Positions 7,333 through 15,984 are shown, counted from the first letter of the stretch. The stretch is DNA of 46,752 bases from an uncultured Pirellulaceae bacterium (GCA_938010615.1 CALLUY010000107.1:1-46752), one strand, 5' to 3'. Program-made: numbers and translations. The notes: generated by a model from the sequence alone, not told the origin.

Positions 7333-8430
7333 ATGCCTGAAACATTTTACGTCGTCCCCGAATCTGCTCACAACGCTCTCGTCGCTGCCGCGTATATTCA
7401 TCGTGGCTACAGTGAAGATGAAGGTAGCGCAGCAGCTAAGTTTGCTGCCTACGCCAGCCACCATGGCATCCGCACCCACAACGCGCTCAAGGCGTTGCAT
7501 CTGGACGAGCTGTTCGGCTCGAAGTCACACGGTTGCGTGCCCAACGCGACGATCGAAAAACAAGAATCCAGATTCGCGGCGTCTCAGATTTGGAATGCCA
7601 ACAAAAAGCTCGGTCAAGCAACCGCTTACGAAGCAATCGAAACCGCGATCGAGCTGGCGGACAAATACGGCGTCGGACAAGTCTCCGTCGACAACGCGTT
7701 TCATTACCTTTGGGGCGGCGGCTACGTGATGGACGCCGCGAAGCGTGGCTACATCGCGTACACCAACTGCACCGCTGCACTCGCGGAAGTCGTCCCTTTC
7801 ATGGGTAGCTTTCCAACGCTAGGAACGAACCCGCATTCGTGGGGTTTCCCGACGGTCGACGCGATAGGTTTTCCATTGGTCATCGATTGGGCGACCTCCG
7901 TTGTTGCGATGGGACGCGTTCAGCAACTCAAACGCGAAGGCAAAGCTTTGCCACCGGACGCAGCCGTTGATGTGGATGGCAACGTGACAACCGACGCCAA
8001 CAAAGTTAACGCGCTGACAACGTTCGGACGTCACAAAGGCTATGGCCTTTCGTTGATCAACGAATTGATGGCCGCTTACATTGGTGGATCACTGCCGACG
8101 TTGCGATCAAGATGGGCCGATGACTCAAAAGAGAAACACACTTGTGCGTTTTACTTTCAAGTCATTCATCCGGATGCCGTCAGCAATGGAGACTTCGCAC
8201 TTGGCCGTTCCCAAGCCGAAAACGTGAAAGCCGTTTTGGACGATGTCGCAGGTCACGGTAATGACAAAGTGATCTTCCCGGGTCAAATTGAAGCAGCGTC
8301 CGCGGCTCGAAGTGTCGAAAGCGGCGGGTTGCTGTTCTCCAAGGCAGAGATCGAAGAGTTCAACGAAGTGGCCACTGAATGTGGCCGCGACGCCTGGTCA
8401 ATTGATCAACTCAAGACCGTTGAAATATAG
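7333..8430 (+). CDS. Ldh2-family (malate/L-lactate/ureidoglycolate) NAD(P)-dependent dehydrogenase
   Basis: 365 residues, the usual length for Ldh2/MDH2 2-hydroxyacid dehydrogenases, which are unrelated to classical Rossmann LDH. Recognisable blocks are the N-terminal EDEGSAAAKFAAYASHHGIRTH, the substrate/NAD loop around SVDNAFHYLWGGGY, LGTNPHSWGFPT (family form LGTNP), DWATSVVAMGRVQ, and the glycine motif FGRHKGYGLSLINELM. It oxidises a small 2-hydroxy acid to the oxo-acid with NAD(P)+. Which acid is used cannot be told. It is monocistronic, flanked by a terminator upstream and a repeat cluster downstream. Confidence 0.85.
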   Translation: MPETFYVVPESAHNALVAAAYIHRGYSEDEGSAAAKFAAYASHHGIRTHNALKALHLDELFGSKSHGCVPNATIEKQESRFAASQIWNANKKLGQATAYEAIETAIELADKYGVGQVSVDNAFHYLWGGGYVMDAAKRGYIAYTNCTAALAEVVPFMGSFPTLGTNPHSWGFPTVDAIGFPLVIDWATSVVAMGRVQQLKREGKALPPDAAVDVDGNVTTDANKVNALTTFGRHKGYGLSLINELMAAYIGGSLPTLRSRWADDSKEKHTCAFYFQVIHPDAVSNGDFALGRSQAENVKAVLDDVAGHGNDKVIFPGQIEAASAARSVESGGLLFSKAEIEEFNEVATECGRDAWSIDQLKTVEI

Positions 8431-8484
8431 CGAAGTGTTCTCCAAGCCATTGAGTGTTCGGGAAGTTACGCAAGTTGATAAACC

Positions 8485-8547
8485 AATCACAACCCGACGC
8501 GTAAGCGAGGTGCAGCCGGTACCTCGCTCACGCTTCGGGTTGTGATT
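8485..8547. repeat. REP-like palindrome (AACCCGACGCG type)
   Basis: AATCACAACCCG and CGGGTTGTGATT are perfect 12-bp arms. The interior also pairs (AAGCGAGGT/ACCTCGCTC). The same AACCCGACGCG(T/C)AAGCGAG core recurs at 16400-16476 and 42220-42270. It follows the dehydrogenase gene. Confidence 0.65.
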
Positions 8548-8600
8548 TGCGGTGACGAACCAAAACCATGCAATCGGCCTACCAAAGCGTGCACGCTTTA

Positions 8601-8799
8601 AGTCACGAAGTGACGACATGCATTAGCCATGGACGCAAGTCCGTGGTTACGGTTAATGAATCGCCGCAGAGTGCCGAAGACACGGCAGGAGCCAAGCTTT
8701 GCACTACCGCAATTTTCCTGCCGTCCTTTCAGGACTGCCGATTAATGCGTCAACGTTTCCATGGACTTGCGTCCATGGAAATGCCGTGCTTTCAGCACT
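8601..8799 (+). repeat. Dispersed ~200-bp hairpin repeat, copy A
   Basis: A non-coding repeat also present at 16051-16264 (same strand) and 42285-42488 (opposite strand). It is a string of short perfect hairpins: GTCAC-GAA-GTGAC, CCATGGAC-GCAA-GTCCGTGG, GTGCC-GAA-GACAC, then GTCCT-TTC-AGGAC, CCATGGAC-TTGC-GTCCATGG and GTGCT-TTC-AGCAC. The second half is roughly the inverted version of the first. In this copy one stem (GTGCC/GACAC) is imperfect where copy B is perfect. Confidence 0.8.
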
Positions 8800-8808
8800 A
8801 AACACGGC

Positions 8809-8832
8809 CACAAGCCAGAGGCTTATGCCACC
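8809..8832. repeat. Half copy of the GGTGGCATAAGCC palindrome
   Basis: This matches one arm of the repeat found complete at 29336-29437, 31455-31556 and 39093-39164 (core AGCCAGAGGCTTATGCCACC). It directly follows the 200-bp repeat. Confidence 0.65.
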
Positions 8833-8873
8833 TCATCTCGAAGCACTGCAACTTCGCTGAACGGCACTGCGAA

Positions 8874-10091
8874 CTAGGCCGCGCGGCGGATCGAGGTCTC
8901 AGTTGTCAGCAAAATGCTGCTGAGCGATTCGACGACGTATTGTTGCTCGGCAAGCATCAGTTCTGGGAAGATCGGGAGACTCAACACTTCAACCGCGGCC
9001 TTTTCAGTTTCCGGCAGATCACCCGTTTTGTATCCGAGTTTCGCAAAGCATTCTTGCTGATGCAGCGGAACAGGATAGTAGACTTCTGCTCCAACGTTTT
9101 TCTCCGCAAGTTCTTGACGAACTTCGTCACGCGTCAAATCACTACTTACGCGAATGGTGTACTGATTCCAAACGTGGCCAGCACGCACATCGCACATCGG
9201 CGTCGTGACGCTTTCGCTCAAACCCGATTCGGCGAACAGGCGATGGTAGTTGGCTGCGTTTTCTCGTCGACCAGTCGAAATCGAATCGAGGTGTTTCATC
9301 TTGACGCCAAGCATTGCTGCTTGGATCGAATCGAGCCGACTGTTGATGCCTACTTCTGAATGATAGTAGCGAGGTCGCATGCCGTGATTGGCCAGAAGTC
9401 TAAGCCGATCCGCGATCCCGTCATCGTTGGCCGTCAACATTCCTCCGTCGCCGAAACCGCCGAGGTTCTTGGTCGGATAGAAGCTGAAACAACCAACGTC
9501 ACCCATACTTCCACAAGCTTGTCCGTTCCATTTCGCGCCAATCGATTGAGCGCAATCTTCGACGACTTTCAAACCGTGACGCGATGCGATATCCATGATC
9601 GCATCCATATCCGCGCACTGCCCGAACAGGTGAACCGGAATGATGGCTTTGGTTTTGTCCGTGATCAAGGTTTCGACATGCTCCGGATCGATGTTGAACG
9701 TTCCCGGTTCGATATCGGCGAACACAGGAATTCCGCCGAGCCGATCGATGGCACTGGCGGTCGCAAAGAAAGTGAACGAGGGACAGATGACTTCGTCGCC
9801 CGGTTCGATTCCGACGGCCATCAATGCCAAAATGAGAGCGTCGCTCCCGGAAGCGCATCCGACGCCGTGTTTCGCATCGCTCGCGTCGGCAACGGATTGC
9901 TCCAATGCTTGGCAATGCGGTCCTCCGATGAAGCGACCGGATTCGAGGATCTCACTGAAGACTTCCTGAAATTCCTGCTTCAAAGGATCGTTTCCGCGCC
10001 CGACATCGAGCAATGGAACGGACGTGATTTGATTTGAATTGACGTTAGATTTCGCGTGATTAGCGAACTTTATTGACGTGGGGTTACCCAT
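8874..10091 (-). CDS. DegT/DnrJ/EryC1/StrS PLP-dependent sugar aminotransferase
   Basis: About 405 residues. The fold-type I aminotransferase motifs are intact: GCASGSDALILAL (PLP phosphate site), CPSFTFFATASAI, VVEDCAQSIGA (PLP-ring Asp), and the Schiff-base lysine in SFYPTKNLGGFGDGG. The family transfers an amino group from glutamate to a keto-sugar nucleotide, supplying amino sugars for surface glycans. ATG 10091 (MGNPTS) is chosen because AAGGAGG sits 10 nt upstream; the frame is open further up only through a TTG that overlaps that site. It may serve the glycan genes near 24.5-27.7 kb, though it is not linked to them. Confidence 0.9.
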   Translation of the reverse strand: MGNPTSIKFANHAKSNVNSNQITSVPLLDVGRGNDPLKQEFQEVFSEILESGRFIGGPHCQALEQSVADASDAKHGVGCASGSDALILALMAVGIEPGDEVICPSFTFFATASAIDRLGGIPVFADIEPGTFNIDPEHVETLITDKTKAIIPVHLFGQCADMDAIMDIASRHGLKVVEDCAQSIGAKWNGQACGSMGDVGCFSFYPTKNLGGFGDGGMLTANDDGIADRLRLLANHGMRPRYYHSEVGINSRLDSIQAAMLGVKMKHLDSISTGRRENAANYHRLFAESGLSESVTTPMCDVRAGHVWNQYTIRVSSDLTRDEVRQELAEKNVGAEVYYPVPLHQQECFAKLGYKTGDLPETEKAAVEVLSLPIFPELMLAEQQYVVESLSSILLTTETSIRRAA

Positions 10092-10248
10092 TTCCACCTT
10101 GCCTCCTTGCAATGGTTGGTCTGTTGATGGCGTAAAGTATTGAGCTGTTGAATTGGCGTCAATATGAAAGAGAAGCCATGTTCAGCGTTGAACAATTTGT
10201 CACGCTAGCGTTTTGTACGCCGAAAGATCACGGAACACGATGCTGTGG

Positions 10249-11349
10249 CTACTCGTCGTCAACATCTTTTCCGGATTCCTTCTCAGTTTCTTTAGCTTCT
10301 TCAGGTGGCGTCGCCAAGGTAGGCGTATCCTTGCCGTCGATTCGATCGCGGACGATGTCGGTGATACTGTCTTTGACCCGAGTCAACCGAAAGAACTCAT
10401 GTTGAGTCATCATGATTTTTCGATCGGCATCCTTGCTGATCAGCCAACCAGAAGGGGTTGAGCGAACGCCATAGTCGTCAACGATCTTGTCTTCCCAGCC
10501 TTTGGTAAATCCGTAGCTACCTTCGGTGAACTTTTTTTTGACCAACCATTTGATCGCCTTGGTTTGATCCTTGTCCAGCACAACCGAGATCAATTTTACT
10601 TTGTGTGACTTGCCGAGAGCTTTATACATCTCTTGAACTTGCTTCTGGTAGCCGGGCGTTCGGTCACCGGAATTCATAAAGTTAAGAAAGATGTAATGAT
10701 CCTTGTATGCCTTGAGATCGAAATTCAAATCCTTACCCTTGGATGTTTTCAGAGCAACGCTCGGAGCTGGCTGACCTGTCTTGAACAAAGGAGTGATCGT
10801 AACCGGAATCGGCTGTAGCTTGATTTGATCGACATCGTCAAGAACTTTGATTCGCGCGAAAACCTCGAAGCCATAAGTAATGCCGTCGATATCTTTGTCG
10901 ATGCGTCCTTGTAGTCCATAGTCTCCTGGCGATACGTCGTAGACAACAAAGTCTCCATCGTCGTTGTACTTGACATCAAAAGCAGGAGCATCGTTAATCG
11001 CTTTCTCTTGATCCTTCAGAAACTTCTTGCCGCGATCACTCTGATAAAATTTCCCCAACCACTCTTTACGCTCGTCTTCCGATGCCTTTTCCCAACCACT
11101 CGGAAATGGAGGAGATTTCGGAACAACGATTTTTCGAAGCGACGTTTTGATTTCGTCGTACTTGACCCGGAACGCTTTCCTCGAATCGTTCTTAATGACG
11201 CCTTGCACGGTCGCAAAACGCTTTTCTTTTTTCTTTCGCTGGGCGTTGGCTTGATTGCCGAAGCACAAAAACGACAAAACGATCGCGACAACGAATGTAC
11301 TTCGATGAAATTGACTTCGATTAGAAAGTGATAAGGATTGAGTTCGCAT
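10249..11349 (-). CDS. Secreted thioredoxin-fold (redoxin) protein lacking catalytic cysteines
   Basis: 366 residues with an N-terminal signal peptide (hydrophobic FVVAIVLSFLCFG, cleavage near ANAQ). Residues about 190-330 show a TlpA/redoxin-like fold: GQPAPSVALKTSKGKDLNFDLKAYKDHYIFLNFMNSGDRTPG, then the cis-proline segment YGVRSTPSGWLIS. Where active members have WCxxC the sequence reads FMNSGDRTPG, so no redox cysteine pair exists. It is presumably a structural or chaperone-like derivative outside the cytoplasm. The N-terminal 180 residues are Lys-rich and unrecognised. The C-terminus is acidic and Lys/Glu-rich. Confidence 0.75.
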   Translation of the reverse strand: MRTQSLSLSNRSQFHRSTFVVAIVLSFLCFGNQANAQRKKKEKRFATVQGVIKNDSRKAFRVKYDEIKTSLRKIVVPKSPPFPSGWEKASEDERKEWLGKFYQSDRGKKFLKDQEKAINDAPAFDVKYNDDGDFVVYDVSPGDYGLQGRIDKDIDGITYGFEVFARIKVLDDVDQIKLQPIPVTITPLFKTGQPAPSVALKTSKGKDLNFDLKAYKDHYIFLNFMNSGDRTPGYQKQVQEMYKALGKSHKVKLISVVLDKDQTKAIKWLVKKKFTEGSYGFTKGWEDKIVDDYGVRSTPSGWLISKDADRKIMMTQHEFFRLTRVKDSITDIVRDRIDGKDTPTLATPPEEAKETEKESGKDVDDE

Positions 11350-11554
11350 GGTGGGTTTTACGCTTGAAACAGGTGCTCTTTGGACGGTTATCGCCGTTCC
11401 ATTGACAATAACAAAATCGGTGGTTGACCGCTTTGGTTACCAGATCTTAAACTCTCAAGTTTGCGTCTTGCAGTCCGAATTTTACGGATTGGGGCGACTA
11501 AAAGGAGCCAGATTCCGGTCGGTTCCACAAATTTGAACTGCGAAGGGGAGCTGG

Positions 11555-12880
11555 GTGTCTGGAACTTGCGTGATTGGCCTGCAATGGGGCGACGAAGCCA
11601 AAGGGAAACTGGTCGACTTGCTGACAGAAGGCAGGGACTTGGTTGTTCGCTATCAAGGCGGTGCAAACGCTGGACACACCGTCGTCATCGGCGACGAAGT
11701 CTATAAGCTCCACCATATCCCCAGCGGAATCATCAACGAAGGAGTCCTCAACCTGATCGGTCCGGGCGTCGTGATCAACCCGCCAACGATCCTTCAGGAA
11801 ATCGACATGCTGGCCGGTCGAGGCATCGATGTCGCGGCCCGGATGAAGATCAGTGCTCGAGCTCATGTCGTGATGCCCTGGCACGTCTTGGAAGACAAAA
11901 TGTGGAATCGTCTGGTAACTGGCGAAGACAACATCGGTTCAACGCTCCGCGGCATCGGCCCTTGCTACGCGGACAAAATCGGACGCTCGTTCGCGATTCG
12001 AATCGGCGACATGATTCGCGATGATTTCGCAGACCGAATTCGAAAGATTGTTGACGTTAAGACGAAAGTTCTCTCTGCAGCTGGCTCCGAAGAAATCGGT
12101 TCGCTGGACGCTGACAAAATCATCGCAGAGTACTCCGACTATGCGGCGCGGCTCAAGCCATTGGTCACTGACACGAATCGAATCGTGCTCGACGCCGTCG
12201 ATGCGGACAAAGCCGTTCTGTTTGAGGGCGCCCAGGGTTCGCTTTTGGACATCGACCACGGAACGTTTCCTTTCGTAACCAGCAGCAATGCTTCAGGTAC
12301 AGGAATATCCTCTGGTTCGGGTGCTCCTGGCAGTTTCTTGAAACGCATCATCGGAGTCTGCAAGAGTTATGCGACTCGCGTTGGTGGTGGACCTTTCCCA
12401 ACTGAACAGGAAAACGAAACCGGCGAACACATTCGCAAAATGGGCAACGAGTTCGGAACGACGACCGGCCGACCTCGACGTTGCGGATGGTTCGACGCAG
12501 TCGCCGTCCGATACACGACTCGCTTGGGCGGCGTGACTTCGATCGCGTTGACGATGCTGGATGTTTTGAGCGAGTTGGAAGAAATTCAAATCTGCACGGC
12601 CTACGAATTGAACGGCGAAAAAATTGACTGGTTCCCTTCTCATGCTGACGAGCTAAAAGAACTCGTTCCAATCTATGAGAAAATTGAAGGCTGGCAGAAA
12701 GATGTGACGGGTGCACGAGTAGTTGAAGATCTTCCTCCGAAAGCGATTGCTTTCTGTTTGCGAATGCAAGAGTTGATTGGGCGTCCGATTGAGTTCATTT
12801 CGGTTGGCCCCGATCGGGCTCAGACGATCGACGTGAAACCATCGCAGTTAGAGAAGGCTCTGGCTGCGACGCCGGCCTGA
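11555..12880 (+). CDS. purA: Adenylosuccinate synthetase
   Basis: 441 residues, slightly longer than the bacterial norm of about 430. It catalyses GTP-dependent joining of IMP and aspartate, the first committed step to AMP. Motifs: CVIGLQWGDEAKGK at residues 5-18 (the P-loop; the usual GDEGKGK has Ala here), GGANAGHTV, the GPGVVINP block, the IMP-binding region ITSTLRGIGPCYADK-like segment near 128-142, EGAQGSLLDIDHGTFPFVTSS, and the C-terminal VGPDRAQTI (guanine/GTP site). The GTG start at 11555 is set by AAGGGGAG 6-7 nt upstream. It is transcribed divergently from the redoxin gene. Confidence 0.96.
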   Translation: MSGTCVIGLQWGDEAKGKLVDLLTEGRDLVVRYQGGANAGHTVVIGDEVYKLHHIPSGIINEGVLNLIGPGVVINPPTILQEIDMLAGRGIDVAARMKISARAHVVMPWHVLEDKMWNRLVTGEDNIGSTLRGIGPCYADKIGRSFAIRIGDMIRDDFADRIRKIVDVKTKVLSAAGSEEIGSLDADKIIAEYSDYAARLKPLVTDTNRIVLDAVDADKAVLFEGAQGSLLDIDHGTFPFVTSSNASGTGISSGSGAPGSFLKRIIGVCKSYATRVGGGPFPTEQENETGEHIRKMGNEFGTTTGRPRRCGWFDAVAVRYTTRLGGVTSIALTMLDVLSELEEIQICTAYELNGEKIDWFPSHADELKELVPIYEKIEGWQKDVTGARVVEDLPPKAIAFCLRMQELIGRPIEFISVGPDRAQTIDVKPSQLEKALAATPA

Positions 12881-12897
12881 GCGATCTGTCGCCTACG

Positions 12898-12981
12898 GAA
12901 AGATTTTGCTTTCGTTCTACAACATGAAAGACTTTGCTTTCGTTCTCCAACATGAAAGATTTTGCTGTCGCACTCCAATAT
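12898..12981 (+). repeat. Three tandem copies of a 28-bp unit
   Basis: Units at 12898-12925, 12926-12953 and 12954-12981 start GAAAGA(T/C)TTTGCT and share most positions. The third is the most diverged. A 28-bp period is not a multiple of three, and no frame runs through, so the repeat is non-coding. It lies between purA and the membrane-protein gene. Confidence 0.85.
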
Positions 12982-13039
12982 TCCAGCGACTGCAACGAAG
13001 TAGCCTCCTCACAGCAAGCATCTTGTTCCGGGAATTGTG

Positions 13040-13807
13040 ATGGCGAAGTCTCCACCAACCTCAATGCATCCGAAGCGATGGACAGCGATCACATGGCTGG
13101 GAATTTTCCTGTGGCTGTGGGGACCAACGGTGATGAATCTTGTCCCCAGTATTTACGCAATTGAGAACGACGCTGGCGAATGGGAAAAGACGACCATCGC
13201 GAATTTGTCTGAGTTGCCTTTTGCGATCGGTTGGCCATTTCACTACATCGTTCCTGACGATCCGTTTATCACTTCTGTCCCAATGCCCGTGGGCACTGCT
13301 CTACCACCGCCCGGTCCGGCTGAAGTGTATTACGGTTTCCTAGCCATCAACATATTCCTGATCGCTCTTGCGACCGCCGCATTAGTCTTCTGCCTGCAAA
13401 CACTTTTCCCGCGATTTACGTTGCGTACAGTTTTTGCAGTAACACTCATCGTGGCTCTCTATTTCGGGCTAATGCCTCACGTGACTCGATCGATCGGATT
13501 TATCGCCGGCAGCCTCATCGTCGACGGCCTCTACTTTTCTCCCATCGTCGGCGTGATCGCGATCCTGACATTGAAGAAATTCAATGTCCAATGGCCGACG
13601 ACGATTTCCCACCTTCGAAGTCAGTTCCGCAAAACGGTCGACCACAATGACCCCGAGGAAGTTTTGGCGCACGCTTCGAGGCTAGACAAACAGGGCCGCT
13701 GGGAGGAAGCCATCGACGTTTATCGTTCCGCAGCCTTAAAATGGCCTCATCAGGCGACTTACATCGGAAACTGCGTGGCGGAAATCGAAGAAAAAAAGTC
13801 GACATAA
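13040..13807 (+). CDS. Membrane protein with C-terminal TPR-like tail
   Basis: About 255 residues. Hydrophobic segments lie near residues 15-35, 95-120, 125-148 and 155-180. One reads RFTLRTVFAVTLIVALYFG, the membrane segment style repeated in planctomycete proteins. The cytoplasmic tail (HNDPEEVLAHASRLDKQGRWEEAIDVYRSAALKWPHQATYIGNCVAEIE) fits one and a half tetratricopeptide repeats, a protein-binding module. Start is ATG 13040; the GTG just before could also serve. No enzymatic function is suggested. Confidence 0.75.
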   Translation: MAKSPPTSMHPKRWTAITWLGIFLWLWGPTVMNLVPSIYAIENDAGEWEKTTIANLSELPFAIGWPFHYIVPDDPFITSVPMPVGTALPPPGPAEVYYGFLAINIFLIALATAALVFCLQTLFPRFTLRTVFAVTLIVALYFGLMPHVTRSIGFIAGSLIVDGLYFSPIVGVIAILTLKKFNVQWPTTISHLRSQFRKTVDHNDPEEVLAHASRLDKQGRWEEAIDVYRSAALKWPHQATYIGNCVAEIEEKKST

Positions 13808-13881
13808 ACAAATGATCAACGAAACGGTCAACGCAAGTGCATGTTACGATGTCGCGATACGGTTTGAAAAACGGAAACACC

Positions 13882-14661
13882 ATGAATAAAACTATCGAAG
13901 AAGCGCCAATCGATTTTCGCTTCGACATCGACGCGCTGTTCGCACACCTCACAGGTGAACTGGGACACAACATCGAAGACGAACTCGACTGGAGCTTTGC
14001 GTTGCGTTCGAACGATTTGGCGTTGCTCGAAAAGATCAGCATCGAACTCGAGGACGATTTCCTGACACACGTTCAGGAAAGCGTTGAAGAAGAGGACAGC
14101 GAAGGAAACGCTGTGCAAGGCGATCCAATTCTCGTGCTTGTCGATCGTGGAGCGATGACGGCTGAAGAAGTCAAAGAGATCGTGAACCAACTAAGTGCCA
14201 TCGCAAATGAACGTGGCCTGACGTATGAAGGCGTCGACTGCTGCGACCCGATCGACTACGAAGAAATCTTCGGCTGGATTGCGCCGGAAGACGTATTGCC
14301 ACGACTGCAAAGCATGAACGACAACGGCCTGACGCCGGACGTTCCATTGCCATGGACTTTCCTGTTGCAGACTCCTTCGGTCGAAGCAACAAAAGCGATC
14401 AAAGACGCGCTGAGCGAAGCCGACATGTCGGACATCGACGAGTTCGACGAACCTGACGAAGATGGTAACTTTGGTCTGTGCGTATTCGTTCCCGGTCGAA
14501 ACAACGAAGCGGCTTTGGCCGAAACTCTCAGCGGTGTTACTGAGATCGCGGAAAGCCACGGCGGAGCGATTGACGGCGTCCAGTTTTACACTCGAGAAGA
14601 AGTCGAAGAAGTCTTCGGCGAAGAAGAAGGACTTGAAGAAGCGGAACAAGGCGAAGCTTAA
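13882..14661 (+). CDS. Tandem RraB-like (ribonuclease E inhibitor B fold) protein
   Basis: About 259 very acidic residues. Two repeats with the ferredoxin-like RraB pattern are visible: WSFALRSNDLALLEKISIELEDD ... PILVLVDRGAM ... GLTYEGVDCCDP, then WTFLLQTPSVEATKAIKDALSEADM ... GLCVFVPGRNNEAALAETLSGV ... AIDGVQFYTREE. RraB proteins in proteobacteria bind RNase E; whether that partner applies here is unknown, so only the fold is claimed. The frame is open from 13837. ATG 13882 (MNKTIEEAPIDF) is preferred, with ATG 13849 possible. The tail is Glu-rich (EEVEEVFGEEEGLEEAEQGEA). Confidence 0.7.
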   Translation: MNKTIEEAPIDFRFDIDALFAHLTGELGHNIEDELDWSFALRSNDLALLEKISIELEDDFLTHVQESVEEEDSEGNAVQGDPILVLVDRGAMTAEEVKEIVNQLSAIANERGLTYEGVDCCDPIDYEEIFGWIAPEDVLPRLQSMNDNGLTPDVPLPWTFLLQTPSVEATKAIKDALSEADMSDIDEFDEPDEDGNFGLCVFVPGRNNEAALAETLSGVTEIAESHGGAIDGVQFYTREEVEEVFGEEEGLEEAEQGEA

Positions 14662-14697
14662 AGCTTATCCACAGCCTACTACTGGAGAATCAACAAG

Positions 14698-15984
14698 ATG
14701 CGTTTTACTATTCTGCTCGCTGCACTAGCGGTGTTGTTTGGCCACACTTTCGCCGCCAACGCTCAATCGAACTCGAAAGTCATCAAGGCTTTTGATGCGG
14801 GATTCAAAACGCCCGACGACTTCGATACGGTTTACCAATTTGTGCTGCCATCGGACGACGACACGACTTGGCGACAAGTCCCGTGGATTCCCAGTCTCTG
14901 GCAAGGCATGCAAATCGCGGGGAAGAAGAACAAGCCAATGTTTATCTGGGCGATGAATGGTGATCCGCTGGGCTGTGTCTGAAACAATGGAGTTACGGGC
15001 CGTGCGTCCGGATTTGCCAATCAACGCGTCATCGACATCCTGAATGAGTCTTTTGTTCCCGTCGCGATCGACATCAATCTCGTGCAGCACCAAAGCGATT
15101 CCGAGGGGCAATTCTTCCGGCACATCGCCGAACAGGGCCACTACGCTGGAATGACAAAGCCGGCTCCAACTCGTCAGGGGCTCTACGTGACAGGAGTCGA
15201 TGGAGACCTGCTTCATTCGCTCAACGCCACCGAAGCAAAACAAATCCTGAGCTTGATGGGACGAGGGCTCGCCAAGTGGGAAAAGAAACAGAGCGGAGCT
15301 GCTCGTATCGCTCCGCTTTATAAGTCGAACAAGGCTGATTCAAAGTTCGCGACCGACTTTCCGACCGATGGATTGATTCTCCGTCAAACGATGAGAGATT
15401 TGCCGAGCAGTTCCAATCCAAGACGTGATACTTCGCGGCACAACTTCGATCACGTCTGGTTTACAGCCAAAGAGAAAGCCGATTTCACGCCAAAGAAGAT
15501 GGAAGTCGGCGAGACATGGGAGGTTCCATCGCAAACGGTGAAGCGCCTTGTTGCTTTCCACACCGTTGATCAAGTTCGTGGTGAAGCGGACGCTTGGGGA
15601 TGGGAAGCTGTCAAAGAGGCTTCGATTCAATGTCGCGTTGTTGACATCGCGAAATCCAAAGTGTTGATTGAGCTATATGGCAATGCGAAATGCGTGAAGC
15701 CTCCGTCTGGCGAGATAAACCCGTACAACAACAAGAAGATCGAAAAGGACATCACGAACGATCTACGAATTAGAGGTGAACTGCTCTTCGATTCCGAAGC
15801 TCGCAAGTTTCAATCGTTTCGCTTATTGGCTGCCGGAATGCGAAGTGGAGCCGCGACGTACAACTTTCGATTCGACGATATGGGACCTTCGCCGATTGGT
15901 TTCGCATTTGAGCTACTCGATGACAAACCTGAAAATCGCATCAAGCCCAAGTTTCTTATGTGGGAATACTTCTGGGAAAAGTGA
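14698..15984 (+). CDS. Candidate selenoprotein: secreted thioredoxin-like protein with in-frame TGA (GCV-U)
   Basis: Reads as one 428-residue protein if TGA at 14980-14982 (codon 95) is selenocysteine. The N-terminus is a signal peptide (MRFTILLAALAVLFGHTFAANAQ). Next comes a thioredoxin-like segment, KKNKPMFIWAMNGDPLGCV-U-NNGVTGRASGFANQRVIDILNESFVPVAID, so the TGA falls at the active-site position after Cys93 (CxU). The frame continues without a stop for 333 codons, with domain-like sequence to the end (TKPAPTRQGLYVTGVDGDLLHSL). From memory of the family, homologues carry Cys here. A hairpin with CGUGC loop lies 14-28 nt after the TGA. An annotation program would split this into 14698-14982 and 15082-15984. 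The alternative is a nonsense mutation. Confidence 0.8.
14996..15010 (+). promoter_or_regulatory. Candidate bacterial SECIS hairpin 1
   Basis: CGGGC (14996-15000) pairs with GTCCG (15006-15010), including one G-U pair, around a CGTGC loop starting 19 nt after the TGA. Bacterial SECIS loops lie within about 16-37 nt of the UGA and carry a conserved G/GU at the tip, so position and loop fit. The same loop occurs in the second candidate at 44315-44319. Confidence 0.6.

Noticed and set aside
9360-10037. 225-codon plus-strand frame opposite the aminotransferase gene
   Set aside because: It is the antisense shadow of a well-conserved DegT-family gene.
12898-12981. Possible short CRISPR array
   Set aside because: The 28-bp units are directly adjacent with no spacers, and no cas genes are present.
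14698-14982. A separate 94-residue protein followed by a 300-residue protein starting at 15082
   Set aside because: Both are in one frame, the gap between them also encodes thioredoxin-like sequence, and the first piece would end in the middle of the active-site loop.
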